From IMG/VR virus record IMGVR_UViG_3300043409_002109, positions 62,001 to 126,000 of that record: a stretch of 64,000 nt of DNA. One strand, written 5' to 3'. Shown one piece after another: positions 34,547 through 42,227 of the stretch; position 1 is the first letter of the stretch, and each line of letters opens with the position of its first letter. The position numbers and the translations under genes were made by a program. Below the pieces are notes generated by a model. The model ran no database searches. It saw only the letters and a program-made list of their open reading frames with translations, and had not been told where the DNA came from. This stretch comes from a virus.

Positions 34547-36210
34547 TAGACGAGAGCCCCTGTGGTAGCGGCCGATCCGTTAAATCCGGTGGCCAGTTCT
34601 GGTATTAGGACGGCTGCGATTGCCATCATGAGGAATGTCCCGACGATTGTGCTTCCAACTCGTTTAAGCACCTGACCGTCCGAGACGGCACCCATTGTAA
34701 GGCTAGTAGGGCCTGAAGTTTCTCGGATTCCTCGCACATCAGGATTGGGATAGGTACCGCCCAATTGCCCACCGGCTGCGCCGGTAGGTGTCCGGCTGTC
34801 ACTCAGACGTGAATCATCACCAGCAGCAACCGTTCCTGCAGTAGTTCCAACATTCAATATCGCCGCCCCACCAAGTCCAAGTGTAGTGCGGGCCGTTGAT
34901 GCGTCAGCATCATCAATCAGTGAAAGTCCGTATGCTGTAGGGGTAGTACCATTAACCCGAGTCACCGTAGCAGCTGGCCAATCACCTGTAATATCACCTG
35001 TCGATGTTTTGGATAAGGCTGCGATAGTCCCTAGTGTGGGAAGCCCAGAAAGATCTGAATAGGCTCCGGTTGCTGCGACTGTAGCGAGTCCAAGATTCGT
35101 ACGAGCCCCTGCCGCTGTACTGCTTCCAGTGCCACCATCTGCTACTGCTACGTCGGTGCCGCCAGGCCGATAGCCGGCATCGGCGTAGGTCTTGGTCGCC
35201 TTCTGCGTGGCTAGCTTAGCGTCTGAGTCGGCAGCGAGAGTACCGTCCGTGTCTACAGTGACAGATACTCCACCGATCTTGGCTACCCCGGGATTTGGAT
35301 AAGTTCCAGATAGGTCTCCAGCAGCAGCTCCTGTTGGTGCACGCGAATCAGTAAAGCGTGAATCATCGCCGGCCGCCACAGTGCCTACAGTGGTTCCAAC
35401 ATTTAGCACGGCTGCTCCTCCAAGCCCAAGATTGGTCCGTGCAGTGGATGCACTTGCGAGGTCGGAGAGGTTGGAGGCTTTCTGCGCTGCGCCTGTAATC
35501 CGGGAGTCATCTCCTGCTGCGACCGTACCAGCGGTTGTCCCTACGTTAAGGACGGAAGCCCCGCCAAGACCGAGATTCGTTCTTGCGTCAGCAGCGCTAC
35601 TAGCCCCAGTACCGCCATCTGCTATGGCTACATCTGTTGAGCCTGGGGCGTAGTAGTCTGTACCGGCGGCGGCGGCCGATAGAATGCCAGCCGCAGCCTT
35701 AACAACCGTAGCTGTAAGACTGGACCTCTTAATAAGTTTGCCAGTTGTCCCATCAAAGATGGAAACTTCAGAATCGACAGAAGAGGAGGGGCCGACAACA
35801 TCTCCACTTCCGCCCCCGCCCCCACCTGTGGCGTTTAAGGTTGTACCACTCATAGAGAGATTAGTCCCAAGAGTTATTTCTTGTGCTACTCCGCTACCTC
35901 CACCCGCCCCTCTTCCGAGAAGTCTCTCTGCAGTAAGAGAAGTTATGGCCCCTATAGAGTGAGTGTGAGAAGCTGGAGTCTGAGGATCTGCTAAAACCCC
36001 AGATAAGCCAGTTACATCAATTTCATCGGCTCCGCCGTTTTGATGTGACGTTTTATGAGCTGCAGCTGTTGCAGCAGTAGAGATGGCAGGGATGCCATCT
36101 GCGTCAAAATAAAGATAACCCTCTTCGTCAGACCCTATCTTTTTATATTCTATTAGAGAATTCTTATAGGGAGGCGAGGTCCGTGCAGTGCTAACTTTTT
36201 GGCGGCGCAT
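34546..36210 (-). CDS. Tail fibre with repeated shaft motif (554 aa), GC-rich
   Basis: The chain contains at least four copies of an approximately 40-50 residue unit: (D)GGTGASSAADARTNLGLGG, then A-x-LNVGTTAGTVAAGDDSR. These units build trimeric tail-fibre shafts in many phages. Pro/Gly units (GGQLGGTYPNPD, AGDLSGTYPNPG) and a C-terminal Ala/Thr region follow. The N-terminal 80 residues may attach the fibre to the virion. GC content is higher than in the neighbouring genes. The large repeat content makes the gene prone to recombination. Confidence 0.8.
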   Translation of the reverse strand: MRRQKVSTARTSPPYKNSLIEYKKIGSDEEGYLYFDADGIPAISTAATAAAHKTSHQNGGADEIDVTGLSGVLADPQTPASHTHSIGAITSLTAERLLGRGAGGGSGVAQEITLGTNLSMSGTTLNATGGGGGGSGDVVGPSSSVDSEVSIFDGTTGKLIKRSSLTATVVKAAAGILSAAAAGTDYYAPGSTDVAIADGGTGASSAADARTNLGLGGASVLNVGTTAGTVAAGDDSRITGAAQKASNLSDLASASTARTNLGLGGAAVLNVGTTVGTVAAGDDSRFTDSRAPTGAAAGDLSGTYPNPGVAKIGGVSVTVDTDGTLAADSDAKLATQKATKTYADAGYRPGGTDVAVADGGTGSSTAAGARTNLGLATVAATGAYSDLSGLPTLGTIAALSKTSTGDITGDWPAATVTRVNGTTPTAYGLSLIDDADASTARTTLGLGGAAILNVGTTAGTVAAGDDSRLSDSRTPTGAAGGQLGGTYPNPDVRGIRETSGPTSLTMGAVSDGQVLKRVGSTIVGTFLMMAIAAVLIPELATGFNGSAATTGALV

Positions 36211-36540
36211 TTAGGACTCGTACTCTATCTGAACTGTAGCTTGAGTGGCGACAGAGCCTTTAACGGCAACGTAAAAGGTACCACGCTTGGGATCTGAGCC
36301 CTTAGCTTCTGCGTAAATATTTTCTTCGCTGTCTAAGGGTGATGTAGTTAGGGCATATTCCAAAGGAATATCTAGATCTGATGAGGCCGAAGACGTTTCT
36401 CTGAAAGATACAGCTACGTTTCCAGGATCGTCTAAGATCGCACGTACTCGTTTTATTTGTATTTTTTTAGGTAGAATTATTTCCTCTACTGTCCAAGTAG
36501 CACCATCTACAGATACTGTAAAGCGTTTACGTGCAATCAT
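36211..36540 (-). CDS. Small structural-type protein of the fibre module (109 aa)
   Basis: A ribosome site (AGGAACAAG) precedes ATG 36540. The product is beta-rich (TVSVDGATWTVEEIILPKK; GTFYVAVKGSVATQATVQIEY), like a virion decoration or fibre-base protein. It begins 7 bases after the premature stop of dnaE exon 1 and is the first gene of the inserted module. Confidence 0.65.
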   Translation of the reverse strand: MIARKRFTVSVDGATWTVEEIILPKKIQIKRVRAILDDPGNVAVSFRETSSASSDLDIPLEYALTTSPLDSEENIYAEAKGSDPKRGTFYVAVKGSVATQATVQIEYES

Positions 36541-36601
36541 CTTGTTCCTAACTTTGAAGCATTTCTTCTGTAAAGATTAGTGGTGTCGCAGCGCGACCTA
36601 T

Positions 36602-37807
36602 ATTTAGAAATCTACTAAATAACAAATTGTATTTTATAGGATCTACATGCGTTATGCCAAGTGCATAACATACGAGACTTCCTGCGGCTGAGCCTCGGCC
36701 TGGTCCACTTACTACATCTAATTCATCTTTAGCGTAATTAATAAACCTACTTACAATCAGGATATAATCTGAGAAACCCATTTTTTTAATTGCTTTTAAT
36801 TCTAGTGTTAGTCTTTCTCGATATTCTAGAGGAGGTTTTTCTCCAAATCTTTCTGTAAGTTTTTGCTTAGAAAGTTTGGCTAAATATTCCCAGCTAGTAC
36901 ATTCTAAAGGCAATGGATATTTGGGGTAGTGGTTGGCTGTATCTTTGAAGTAGCTCTTATCATCTATCATATTGGCAATATGAATTGTATTTTGTAAAGC
37001 CTCCATTGGAATTCCCTGCTCTTGGGCGCGCAACATCATCCACTCTGGAGAACCAACATGTACATCTATTTCTCCAAAAGTAAATCTCTTAGGATTATAC
37101 ATCGTATCATTAGTTTGCATACACAATGCCTGTTCATGCAAGGACTTATGTTCTGGGTGAGTATAGTGCGCGTCGTTAGTAAGAATCAAGGGAAGATTTT
37201 TTTTAGCAGCAATTTCCATAAGACCTTTATTCAAAGCCTGCTGCTCCTCATCCCTATGGAGCTGTAGCTCAATAAAGAATCGATCCTTGAAGATATCGCA
37301 GTGACCATCGATGAGGCGCTCCGCTTCATCTCTACGGTTAAGGAGAATGAGTTTACTGAATGCGCTTCCGAGACAGGCTGTAGTTGCGATGATGCCTTCG
37401 TTGTGCTCCTTGAGAAGAGCGTCATCGGCCCTTGGCTTGTAGAACATCCCTGAGGTATAGGCGTTGGAGCTGATGGCCATAAGGTTTTTCCAACCCACAG
37501 CATTTTGAGCTAATAGAACTAAATGATAGTACTTCTCCCCCATGGCATCTACTTCGCGGATAGAACGATCTTGGACGGTATAGTAAGCCTCTAAACCTAG
37601 GATAGGTTTTATACCAGTCTTCTTGCATTCTTTATAGAATTTGTATGAGCCTGCGAGGTTACCATGATCAGTGATGGCACAGCTTCTCATTCCCATTTCT
37701 TTAATCTGAGAAGGGAGTTGGTGTATCCGATTAATCCCGTCTAATGTGGAGGTCTCGAAATGGCAATGAAGATGACAGAAAGAATCTGTATTATCTGAAG
37801 TAGTCAT
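36602..37807 (-). CDS. dnaE: DNA polymerase III alpha subunit (DnaE), exon 1 / N-terminal part
   Basis: Contains the PHP domain (HLHCH at residues 12-16, AITDHGNLAG, GLEAYYT, THPEHKSLHEQ) and the start of the palm (SGPGRGSAAGSLVCYALGITHVDP). Family homology ends at LFSRFLN. The open frame continues for 17 non-homologous codons to TAG at 36548, which would be intron sequence. The proposed last exon base is 36602. A downstream segment at 36552-36545 (GTTAGGAA) can pair with the exon end TTTCTAAAT as an internal guide sequence, with one bulge. Unspliced, the product would be a 419-aa truncated protein. Confidence 0.85.
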
Positions 37808-37810
37808 GAT

Positions 37811-38077
37811 TTACCAACAAACCCATAAATTGAAGTCGCGAGGATATCCAGCATCAATGAGCCTCTGCGCTAGATCTATTTCTTCTTCACTAAAGATATT
37901 TTTATTATCTAATGTGAATCCTGGAGAAACAGATGTCATTTCGCCGTTGCTATTCTCATCACTTACTAACAAAATTAATTCTTGTTCAGTCCAGCCACGG
38001 CCGCGAAGATCGTTTTGGAATTCACTCCAATTAAAGTAGGAAATTCTATGTATTTTAATAGGTGCTTTTGTTTTCAT
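37811..38077 (-). CDS. Small protein, paralogue of the next upstream gene (88 aa)
   Basis: Its sequence parallels the 92-aa gene at 38137-38415: I(P/H)xxxISYFNWSEFQNDL / LSYYNSTELKIHL, RGWTEQEL / TGWTELEV, and an end DAGYPRDFNLWVCW / AGGYPSHFNIWIF. This is a tandem duplication. The conserved Trp/aromatic set is notable. It ends 3 bases before dnaE. Function is unknown. Confidence 0.6.
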   Translation of the reverse strand: MKTKAPIKIHRISYFNWSEFQNDLRGRGWTEQELILLVSDENSNGEMTSVSPGFTLDNKNIFSEEEIDLAQRLIDAGYPRDFNLWVCW

Positions 38078-38136
38078 TTTGGTATTTACTCCTTACCAAG
38101 GGGTTTATGAAGAGGACTAGTCCTCCATATGATCCT

Positions 38137-38415
38137 TTAGAAAATCCAAATGTTGAAGTGACTAGGATATCCCCCAGCCATCAATTTTTGGTCTAACGGA
38201 TCTTCGCTATTTGAGTCAAAACTATAAGTAGTCATAGTTCCATTAGGAATTTTGGGGTTGATTAAAGTATCAACTTCAAGTTCAGTCCATCCTGTATGCA
38301 GTAAGTGAATTTTTAGTTCAGTAGAATTATAATAAGATAAACTCCGTACAGGGACTGTTGGTATTGAATTGTACTCTGGGAATAAATTAAGTTGCTCTGG
38401 CATAGTTGTATCCAT
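38137..38415 (-). CDS. Small protein, paralogue of the next downstream gene (92 aa)
   Basis: Tandem duplicate of the 88-aa gene (see aligned pieces there): Y-N-S-T-E-L, GWTE.EV, GGYPSHFN(I/L)W. The N-terminal 20 residues (EQLNLFPEYNSIP) are unique; QLNLF resembles a sliding-clamp-binding motif (QxxLF), which would fit a gene adjacent to a replicative polymerase, but this is only a pattern match. Confidence 0.55.
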   Translation of the reverse strand: MDTTMPEQLNLFPEYNSIPTVPVRSLSYYNSTELKIHLLHTGWTELEVDTLINPKIPNGTMTTYSFDSNSEDPLDQKLMAGGYPSHFNIWIF

Positions 38416-38824
38416 GTAGTTTCATTAATTGAGTACGTAGTACATCAGCACGCATCTCGCGCGCGTCGTAACACTCAAGCTCAGCCACCACCTGATTGAT
38501 CCAATCTTCTTGTATCTGGTGAAGATCTCTCTTTATCTCAGGGGCAGGAGGTGTTGGTGTCGAGACTGGTGCGGAGGAGAAGTCTCTGGCATCATAAAAT
38601 AGCGGTGCATATTTTTTTATCCAACTCTCAGACATGTCTAGGGGATCAAGAAGAGATCCCGGATCCTTGCCCGTCTCACTGCTGAATGTTCCGACATGGA
38701 AATTGTTTATCTTTGGAAATTTTACTGTAATCATGTTATCTCTTTCTCTTTGGAAGGTTTTAAAGTCTTTCCCATATATTTCTTCGGCTATCATTTTGAG
38801 TGCTGCGTAATCATCGTTATGCAT
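38387..38824 (-). CDS. Hypothetical protein (145 aa)
   Basis: A helix-strand N-terminus (DYAALKMIAEEIYGKDF ... NMITVKFPKINNFHVGTFS) is followed by a Pro/Thr-rich linker and a helical, basic C-terminus (IKRDLHQIQEDWINQVVAELE). No family was recognised. It is coupled to the zinc-finger gene upstream (8-base overlap). Confidence 0.5.
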   Translation of the reverse strand: MHNDDYAALKMIAEEIYGKDFKTFQRERDNMITVKFPKINNFHVGTFSSETGKDPGSLLDPLDMSESWIKKYAPLFYDARDFSSAPVSTPTPPAPEIKRDLHQIQEDWINQVVAELECYDAREMRADVLRTQLMKLHGYNYARAT

Positions 38825-39059
38825 TTGGATCCCAGACTGTTAGCACTTTAGTGCAGCCTTTGCAGAATGAACCTAGATGTTGGGTCGGAACTGTAGAACT
38901 AATCTTTGGAACGTCGTAGAAGAAACTTATACAATAATATCTTTCACATCTAATACATTTGCCATGATTGTTAAGAATAGTTCGCTTGTCATTACAGATT
39001 TCTAAAAGCAATTTACCTGTAATAGAACACTTTATGTGTCTAGCTATGCTGGAGGACAA
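38817..39059 (-). CDS. Small zinc-ribbon-like protein (80 aa)
   Basis: Contains paired Cys motifs: KCIRCERYYCISF and SFCKGC, plus HIKCSITGKLLLEIC near the start, so four to six ligands are available for one or two zinc ions. It overlaps the recA start by 20 bases. It could bind DNA or protein in recombination. No precise family was recognised. Confidence 0.55.
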   Translation of the reverse strand: MSSSIARHIKCSITGKLLLEICNDKRTILNNHGKCIRCERYYCISFFYDVPKISSTVPTQHLGSFCKGCTKVLTVWDPNA

Positions 39060-40071
39060 GATCTTTTAATACCTGAAGCTCGTCTGGATGGGTTCTATAC
39101 CATGTAAAACAAGCTTCTTTGCCTTTCGGCATATCTAAAGAAGGGGCTATCCATTCTTCTTTTTCTAGGTCTAGTCGGATTTTGGATTGACCCGCACTAT
39201 GGCGAATGAATCCTAAGGTACGTGCCATCTCCAAAGCTTCAGCAACAGGATCTGTTCCTCGGCCATAGTAGAATGTGAACTCGACACCATCTTTTATACT
39301 GTGTGGTTTCCCACACTTATTCTTCTTTACCTTCACATGCATGATGAAGGCGCCGGGGTTATCAGTACAAGGTTTAGACTTAAGAACTTCTAGTCTTACT
39401 GAAGAAAAATATGGAAGAGCATTGCCACCCGGCGAGGTACGGGGGTCGCCATATGTGACTCCCGGCTTATAAGTTATATGATTAATAAATACATAAGTCG
39501 TATTTGTCTCTTCACTAATCTTTGAGATTTGCCTCATGGCCCAGTGCATCATCTTGGATACACCACCGACAAGGCTTTCTCCTGCCTCCTTCTGTATCTC
39601 GGCAGCCGCTTGCATTGCACCAACCGAGTCAAGCAAGACGAAGCCTATCTTTCCTGTCTTGGGCAAGTCTATTGCAATCTGAAGTGCCTCTTCAGCGCTT
39701 GTGGGACGTACATGTAATACCTTCTCGGTATTAATACCAAAGCCCTGCATAAACTCTTCAGTGATCGTCTGCTCTAGATCGATGATAAGATCAATTAGAT
39801 CTGAATCACTTGGTCGAGATGCCTGATCGTTGGCTAGTATCTGTAAGGCCAGGGAGGTTTTTCCACTGCTGGGCTCTCCTAGGATTTCGGTTACACGCCT
39901 ACTAGGTATGCCTCCTATGCCTAGAGCTGCATCTAATGCATCTGAGCCGGTAGGGATACCTGGTGGAGCAGAGAAAGCTTCTTCACTGAAGACACTCTTT
40001 TCAAACTTCTTGTTTACTTGCGCGATCATGGCATCCACTTCTGGGATGCCAGTTATCTTTTTATTTGCCAT
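39040..40071 (-). CDS. recA: RecA-family recombinase
   Basis: Promotes strand exchange and is the recombination core of the phage. The 343-residue protein has TGSDALDAALGIGGIPSRRV, Walker A GEPSSGKT at 65-72, the catalytic Glu region IDLEQT, Walker B GFVLLDSV, loop L1/L2 region TSPGGNALPYFSSVRLEV and the KNKCGKP segment. It is shorter than E. coli RecA but has the same order. It is preceded by the HD gene and followed by a zinc-ribbon gene. The likely partners are the resolvases and RecB/Cas4-like nucleases of this window. Confidence 0.93.
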   Translation of the reverse strand: MANKKITGIPEVDAMIAQVNKKFEKSVFSEEAFSAPPGIPTGSDALDAALGIGGIPSRRVTEILGEPSSGKTSLALQILANDQASRPSDSDLIDLIIDLEQTITEEFMQGFGINTEKVLHVRPTSAEEALQIAIDLPKTGKIGFVLLDSVGAMQAAAEIQKEAGESLVGGVSKMMHWAMRQISKISEETNTTYVFINHITYKPGVTYGDPRTSPGGNALPYFSSVRLEVLKSKPCTDNPGAFIMHVKVKKNKCGKPHSIKDGVEFTFYYGRGTDPVAEALEMARTLGFIRHSAGQSKIRLDLEKEEWIAPSLDMPKGKEACFTWYRTHPDELQVLKDLVLQHS

Positions 40072-40075
40072 GGTT

Positions 40076-40720
40076 TTATCCTAATTTACTTTCATCTAAG
40101 GTATACGTGCCGTCCGCTGAGGTGTTGAGAGGTTGCTGAAGATTAGCGTAGGCAGTACCTATGTAATACCAGATCGTATTCCAACATGCATCAGTGGGTG
40201 CAGCTTGCACAAGGCGAGCTATAGCCATTTCTTGATTTGTGGGAACTCCACCATATAGATCTGCACAAGCTCCTTTACTTTTGTGGTCTAATAAATACAT
40301 TTCACATACTAGTGCGCGAAGATCAATAAACTTTACCTCTTCAGAAGGTCTACTTTCAATAGGTAAATTCAGTTGTCTATGGACACTACGTTCAGCTTGG
40401 TCTTCTAGTCTGCAATAATCTGGAATATATTTTTTGAGACCTGCAGGGATATCAGCCATATAGATCTCGTGAAAATCATGCATAGAAGAATAGCCAGGTG
40501 TTAACGGACTAGAGATTTTCTTAGTTTCCCAAAGGTGATGAAAAGCCAATCTACTGCACAGAGCAAGGTGTCGGACAAGAACCCAGTCTAGGTGCCCAAC
40601 ATACCTGCGGATATTACTTGAAGCTACCCTCACGTCCTCTATGGCAAAAGGGAGGCTATCCAGGTCATCATAAAATACATGTTGACCTGTAAAAGTTGTC
40701 ATATCAGGGTGTCTGGTCAT
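40076..40720 (-). CDS. HD-domain nucleotide hydrolase
   Basis: The start is probably ATG 40720, behind GAGGAAG; an in-frame ATG at 40753 also exists. The HD pattern is clear: VRHLALCSRLAF (first His), SSMHDFHEIYMADIPAGLKK (HD pair and downstream Glu/Asp), and VKFIDLRALVCE (final Asp). The family includes phage and YfbR-type 5'-deoxynucleotidases and the dATP-hydrolysing DatZ of aminoadenine phages. It overlaps the 92-aa gene and lies three genes from a DUF5664 protein, so a dNTP-pool role is likely. The substrate is not known. Confidence 0.75.
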   Translation of the reverse strand: MTRHPDMTTFTGQHVFYDDLDSLPFAIEDVRVASSNIRRYVGHLDWVLVRHLALCSRLAFHHLWETKKISSPLTPGYSSMHDFHEIYMADIPAGLKKYIPDYCRLEDQAERSVHRQLNLPIESRPSEEVKFIDLRALVCEMYLLDHKSKGACADLYGGVPTNQEMAIARLVQAAPTDACWNTIWYYIGTAYANLQQPLNTSADGTYTLDESKLG

Positions 40721-40982
40721 TCCGTTTTCTTCCTCGTCTACTCGGCGAATCAACTGGAAGGAGATTATCCAACCGTTGTTCTTGTGCGTTGAGTAGTAAT
40801 TCTAATGTTGTTATTCTTTCGGTCAGACTATTGTTTCTTGCTATGAGTTCTAATTGATCTGTGGCCTTCGGGGCCGCTAACTCTAGTCTGACTACATTAA
40901 TCAGATAATGCAGCTGAGCCGAAGGCAACATATCGTCTCTGATATATCTACATAGGTGATTAAATGCTTCTGTTCCTGTCAT
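40704..40982 (-). CDS. Hypothetical coiled-coil protein (92 aa)
   Basis: Helical with a heptad region (LELIARNNSLTERITTLELLL) and a basic C-terminus (SPSRRGRKRNDQ). It is short and of unknown function. It is coupled to both neighbours by short overlaps. Confidence 0.5.
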   Translation of the reverse strand: MTGTEAFNHLCRYIRDDMLPSAQLHYLINVVRLELAAPKATDQLELIARNNSLTERITTLELLLNAQEQRLDNLLPVDSPSRRGRKRNDQTP

Positions 40983-41242
40983 AGTTTTCCTCTTAATAGT
41001 TCTGCTGCTTCTGTGTAGGGTGCTTTAGGAATCTCATCACATACAAGAAGAGTGTGAGGTGCTTTAGCAGAGGTCTCTATTTTAGAGCTATCAGTAATAT
41101 GAAGATCTGTGTATTTGATCTTCACTCGTTTTTCTGTTAAGCCTTCTACGATACCCATGATCCATTTGAATCCTCGGTATTTAGTTTGCACTGAGAGTAC
41201 ATAGCTACCAACCTGGATTTCATTACCAATCATATCTGTCAT
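40979..41242 (-). CDS. Small barrel-like protein (87 aa)
   Basis: The N-terminal part (GNEIQVGSYVLSVQTKYRGFKWIMGIVEGLTEKRVKI) reads as a small SH3/KOW-like beta barrel, followed by an Ala-rich helical end. This could be a nucleic-acid- or protein-binding adaptor. No precise family was recognised. Confidence 0.5.
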   Translation of the reverse strand: MTDMIGNEIQVGSYVLSVQTKYRGFKWIMGIVEGLTEKRVKIKYTDLHITDSSKIETSAKAPHTLLVCDEIPKAPYTEAAELLRGKL

Positions 41243-41619
41243 GGTTTCACCTTGAAGGGTCGGTCATCCCTTTCTTGATTTGTGCGTTCGTATTCCAATA
41301 AGAAGGTAAGGTTGCACATAGCATGAGCAAGGTGAGATAAGCCTGATTCAGGATCAGTATTTTCTCCTTGGTACCATGCCTGGATGTGTCTCATGGCAGA
41401 TGCATAGCATCTGCTCCAAGCCATTCCCCCGTCATTTCTCCAGTTCGAATCACCATATTTGGCGGCACCTCCGGATAGAACAGCAACAAGATCTTCTATT
41501 GCTTTAGGAGGTAGTAGGTCGTATCTAAGTTTTCCTTTATCTGCTCTTCCTGCTTTGCCAGTCGGATCAACTACCATAAGATCGCTTAGTTGAGCACGGT
41601 CTATATTCCATTCTTTCAT
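41239..41619 (-). CDS. DUF5664-type dATP/dGTP diphosphohydrolase-like protein
   Basis: The 126-residue protein shows KGKLRYDLLPPKAIEDLVAV, the GAAKYGDSNWRN loop, SRCYASAMRHIQAW and ESGLSHLAHAMCNLTFLL. The order matches the phage family annotated as dATP/dGTP diphosphohydrolase N-terminal domain (formerly DUF5664), an all-alpha MazG-like fold. It would remove or shape purine dNTPs. With the HD hydrolase and IMPDH of this window it recalls the MazZ/DatZ set of aminoadenine phages, but PurZ is not seen here. Confidence 0.75.
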   Translation of the reverse strand: MKEWNIDRAQLSDLMVVDPTGKAGRADKGKLRYDLLPPKAIEDLVAVLSGGAAKYGDSNWRNDGGMAWSRCYASAMRHIQAWYQGENTDPESGLSHLAHAMCNLTFLLEYERTNQERDDRPFKVKP

Positions 41620-42227
41620 TTCTGATATCTCTTTAAGGTATTGGTATCTTGATTCCAGGTAGCGAAATTAACTCTACCTTCTACGATGGCGTCTCTGATG
41701 CGCCGCTGAGTCTTGTTCAGATCAGCTTCTCCAGTCTTAATATCGAGGAAAAGCACTTCATCTATATGGTCTTGGGTGCCATCCTTGATGGCAGTGCTAC
41801 CTGCGAAGATTAAATAGTCTACTGGATTCCCTAGATGGTTATAATCCCTGGGATTAAATTCCATTTGAAAGGGAGCGAAATGCTCAGCAGTAAAACCTTT
41901 CTGTACTTGTTTAGACTTTGCAATTGCCTCAGTCCGAATACGTTCTGATTCTTTGGCAATAAATAAGGAGGCGCTTGTATGAGCTTCCTGTGTTGCTGTA
42001 GCAAGCTGGAGTTGTAGTTCTCTCCTTTGTTTAAGGAGATCGTTTTTTGTTAATTCTATTTCTGTAAGAAGTGCTGTTTTAGAACTGAGAAGAGCTTGAT
42101 CGGCTTTGAGTTTAGCTTCCAAAAGATCAATCCGCTCCTTTCTTTTTCGTAGATGATCAGAAGTTGCTGCTGCATGGAATAGAAGTAAAAGGACGAGCCC
42201 AGCTAGGATGCTACTTAAGATTATCAT
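41616..42227 (-). CDS. Membrane-anchored resolvase-like endonuclease (COG4741-type)
   Basis: An N-terminal membrane helix (IILSSILAGLVLLLLFHAA) is followed by a coiled coil to residue 100, then a nuclease-like domain: FNPRDYNHLGNPVDYLIFAG, VLFLDIKTGEADLNKTQRR and VNFATW. VLFLDIKTG has the D-x-K pair of PD-(D/E)XK folds. The layout matches predicted endonucleases related to Holliday-junction resolvases (COG4741). Membrane tethering suggests action on DNA at the cell envelope, for example entering DNA. ATGA-coupled to the DUF5664 gene. Confidence 0.75.
   Translation of the reverse strand: MIILSSILAGLVLLLLFHAAATSDHLRKRKERIDLLEAKLKADQALLSSKTALLTEIELTKNDLLKQRRELQLQLATATQEAHTSASLFIAKESERIRTEAIAKSKQVQKGFTAEHFAPFQMEFNPRDYNHLGNPVDYLIFAGSTAIKDGTQDHIDEVLFLDIKTGEADLNKTQRRIRDAIVEGRVNFATWNQDTNTLKRYQK

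Noticed and set aside
32137-36540. Whole module as an assembly error
   Set aside because: Cannot be excluded, but the intron core, its ORF and the precise homology break on both sides argue for a real insertion; read mapping would decide.
36590-36598. Alternative 5' splice site after GCT (joining as RA|IYPN)
   Set aside because: It fits spacing but leaves the conserved Arg pattern weaker and lacks a guide-sequence partner; RFLN|SDR is better.
36548-36601. The last 17 codons of exon 1 (ending at TAG 36548) as real DnaE sequence
   Set aside because: They do not match DnaE and the exon end RFLN joins exon 2 far better.
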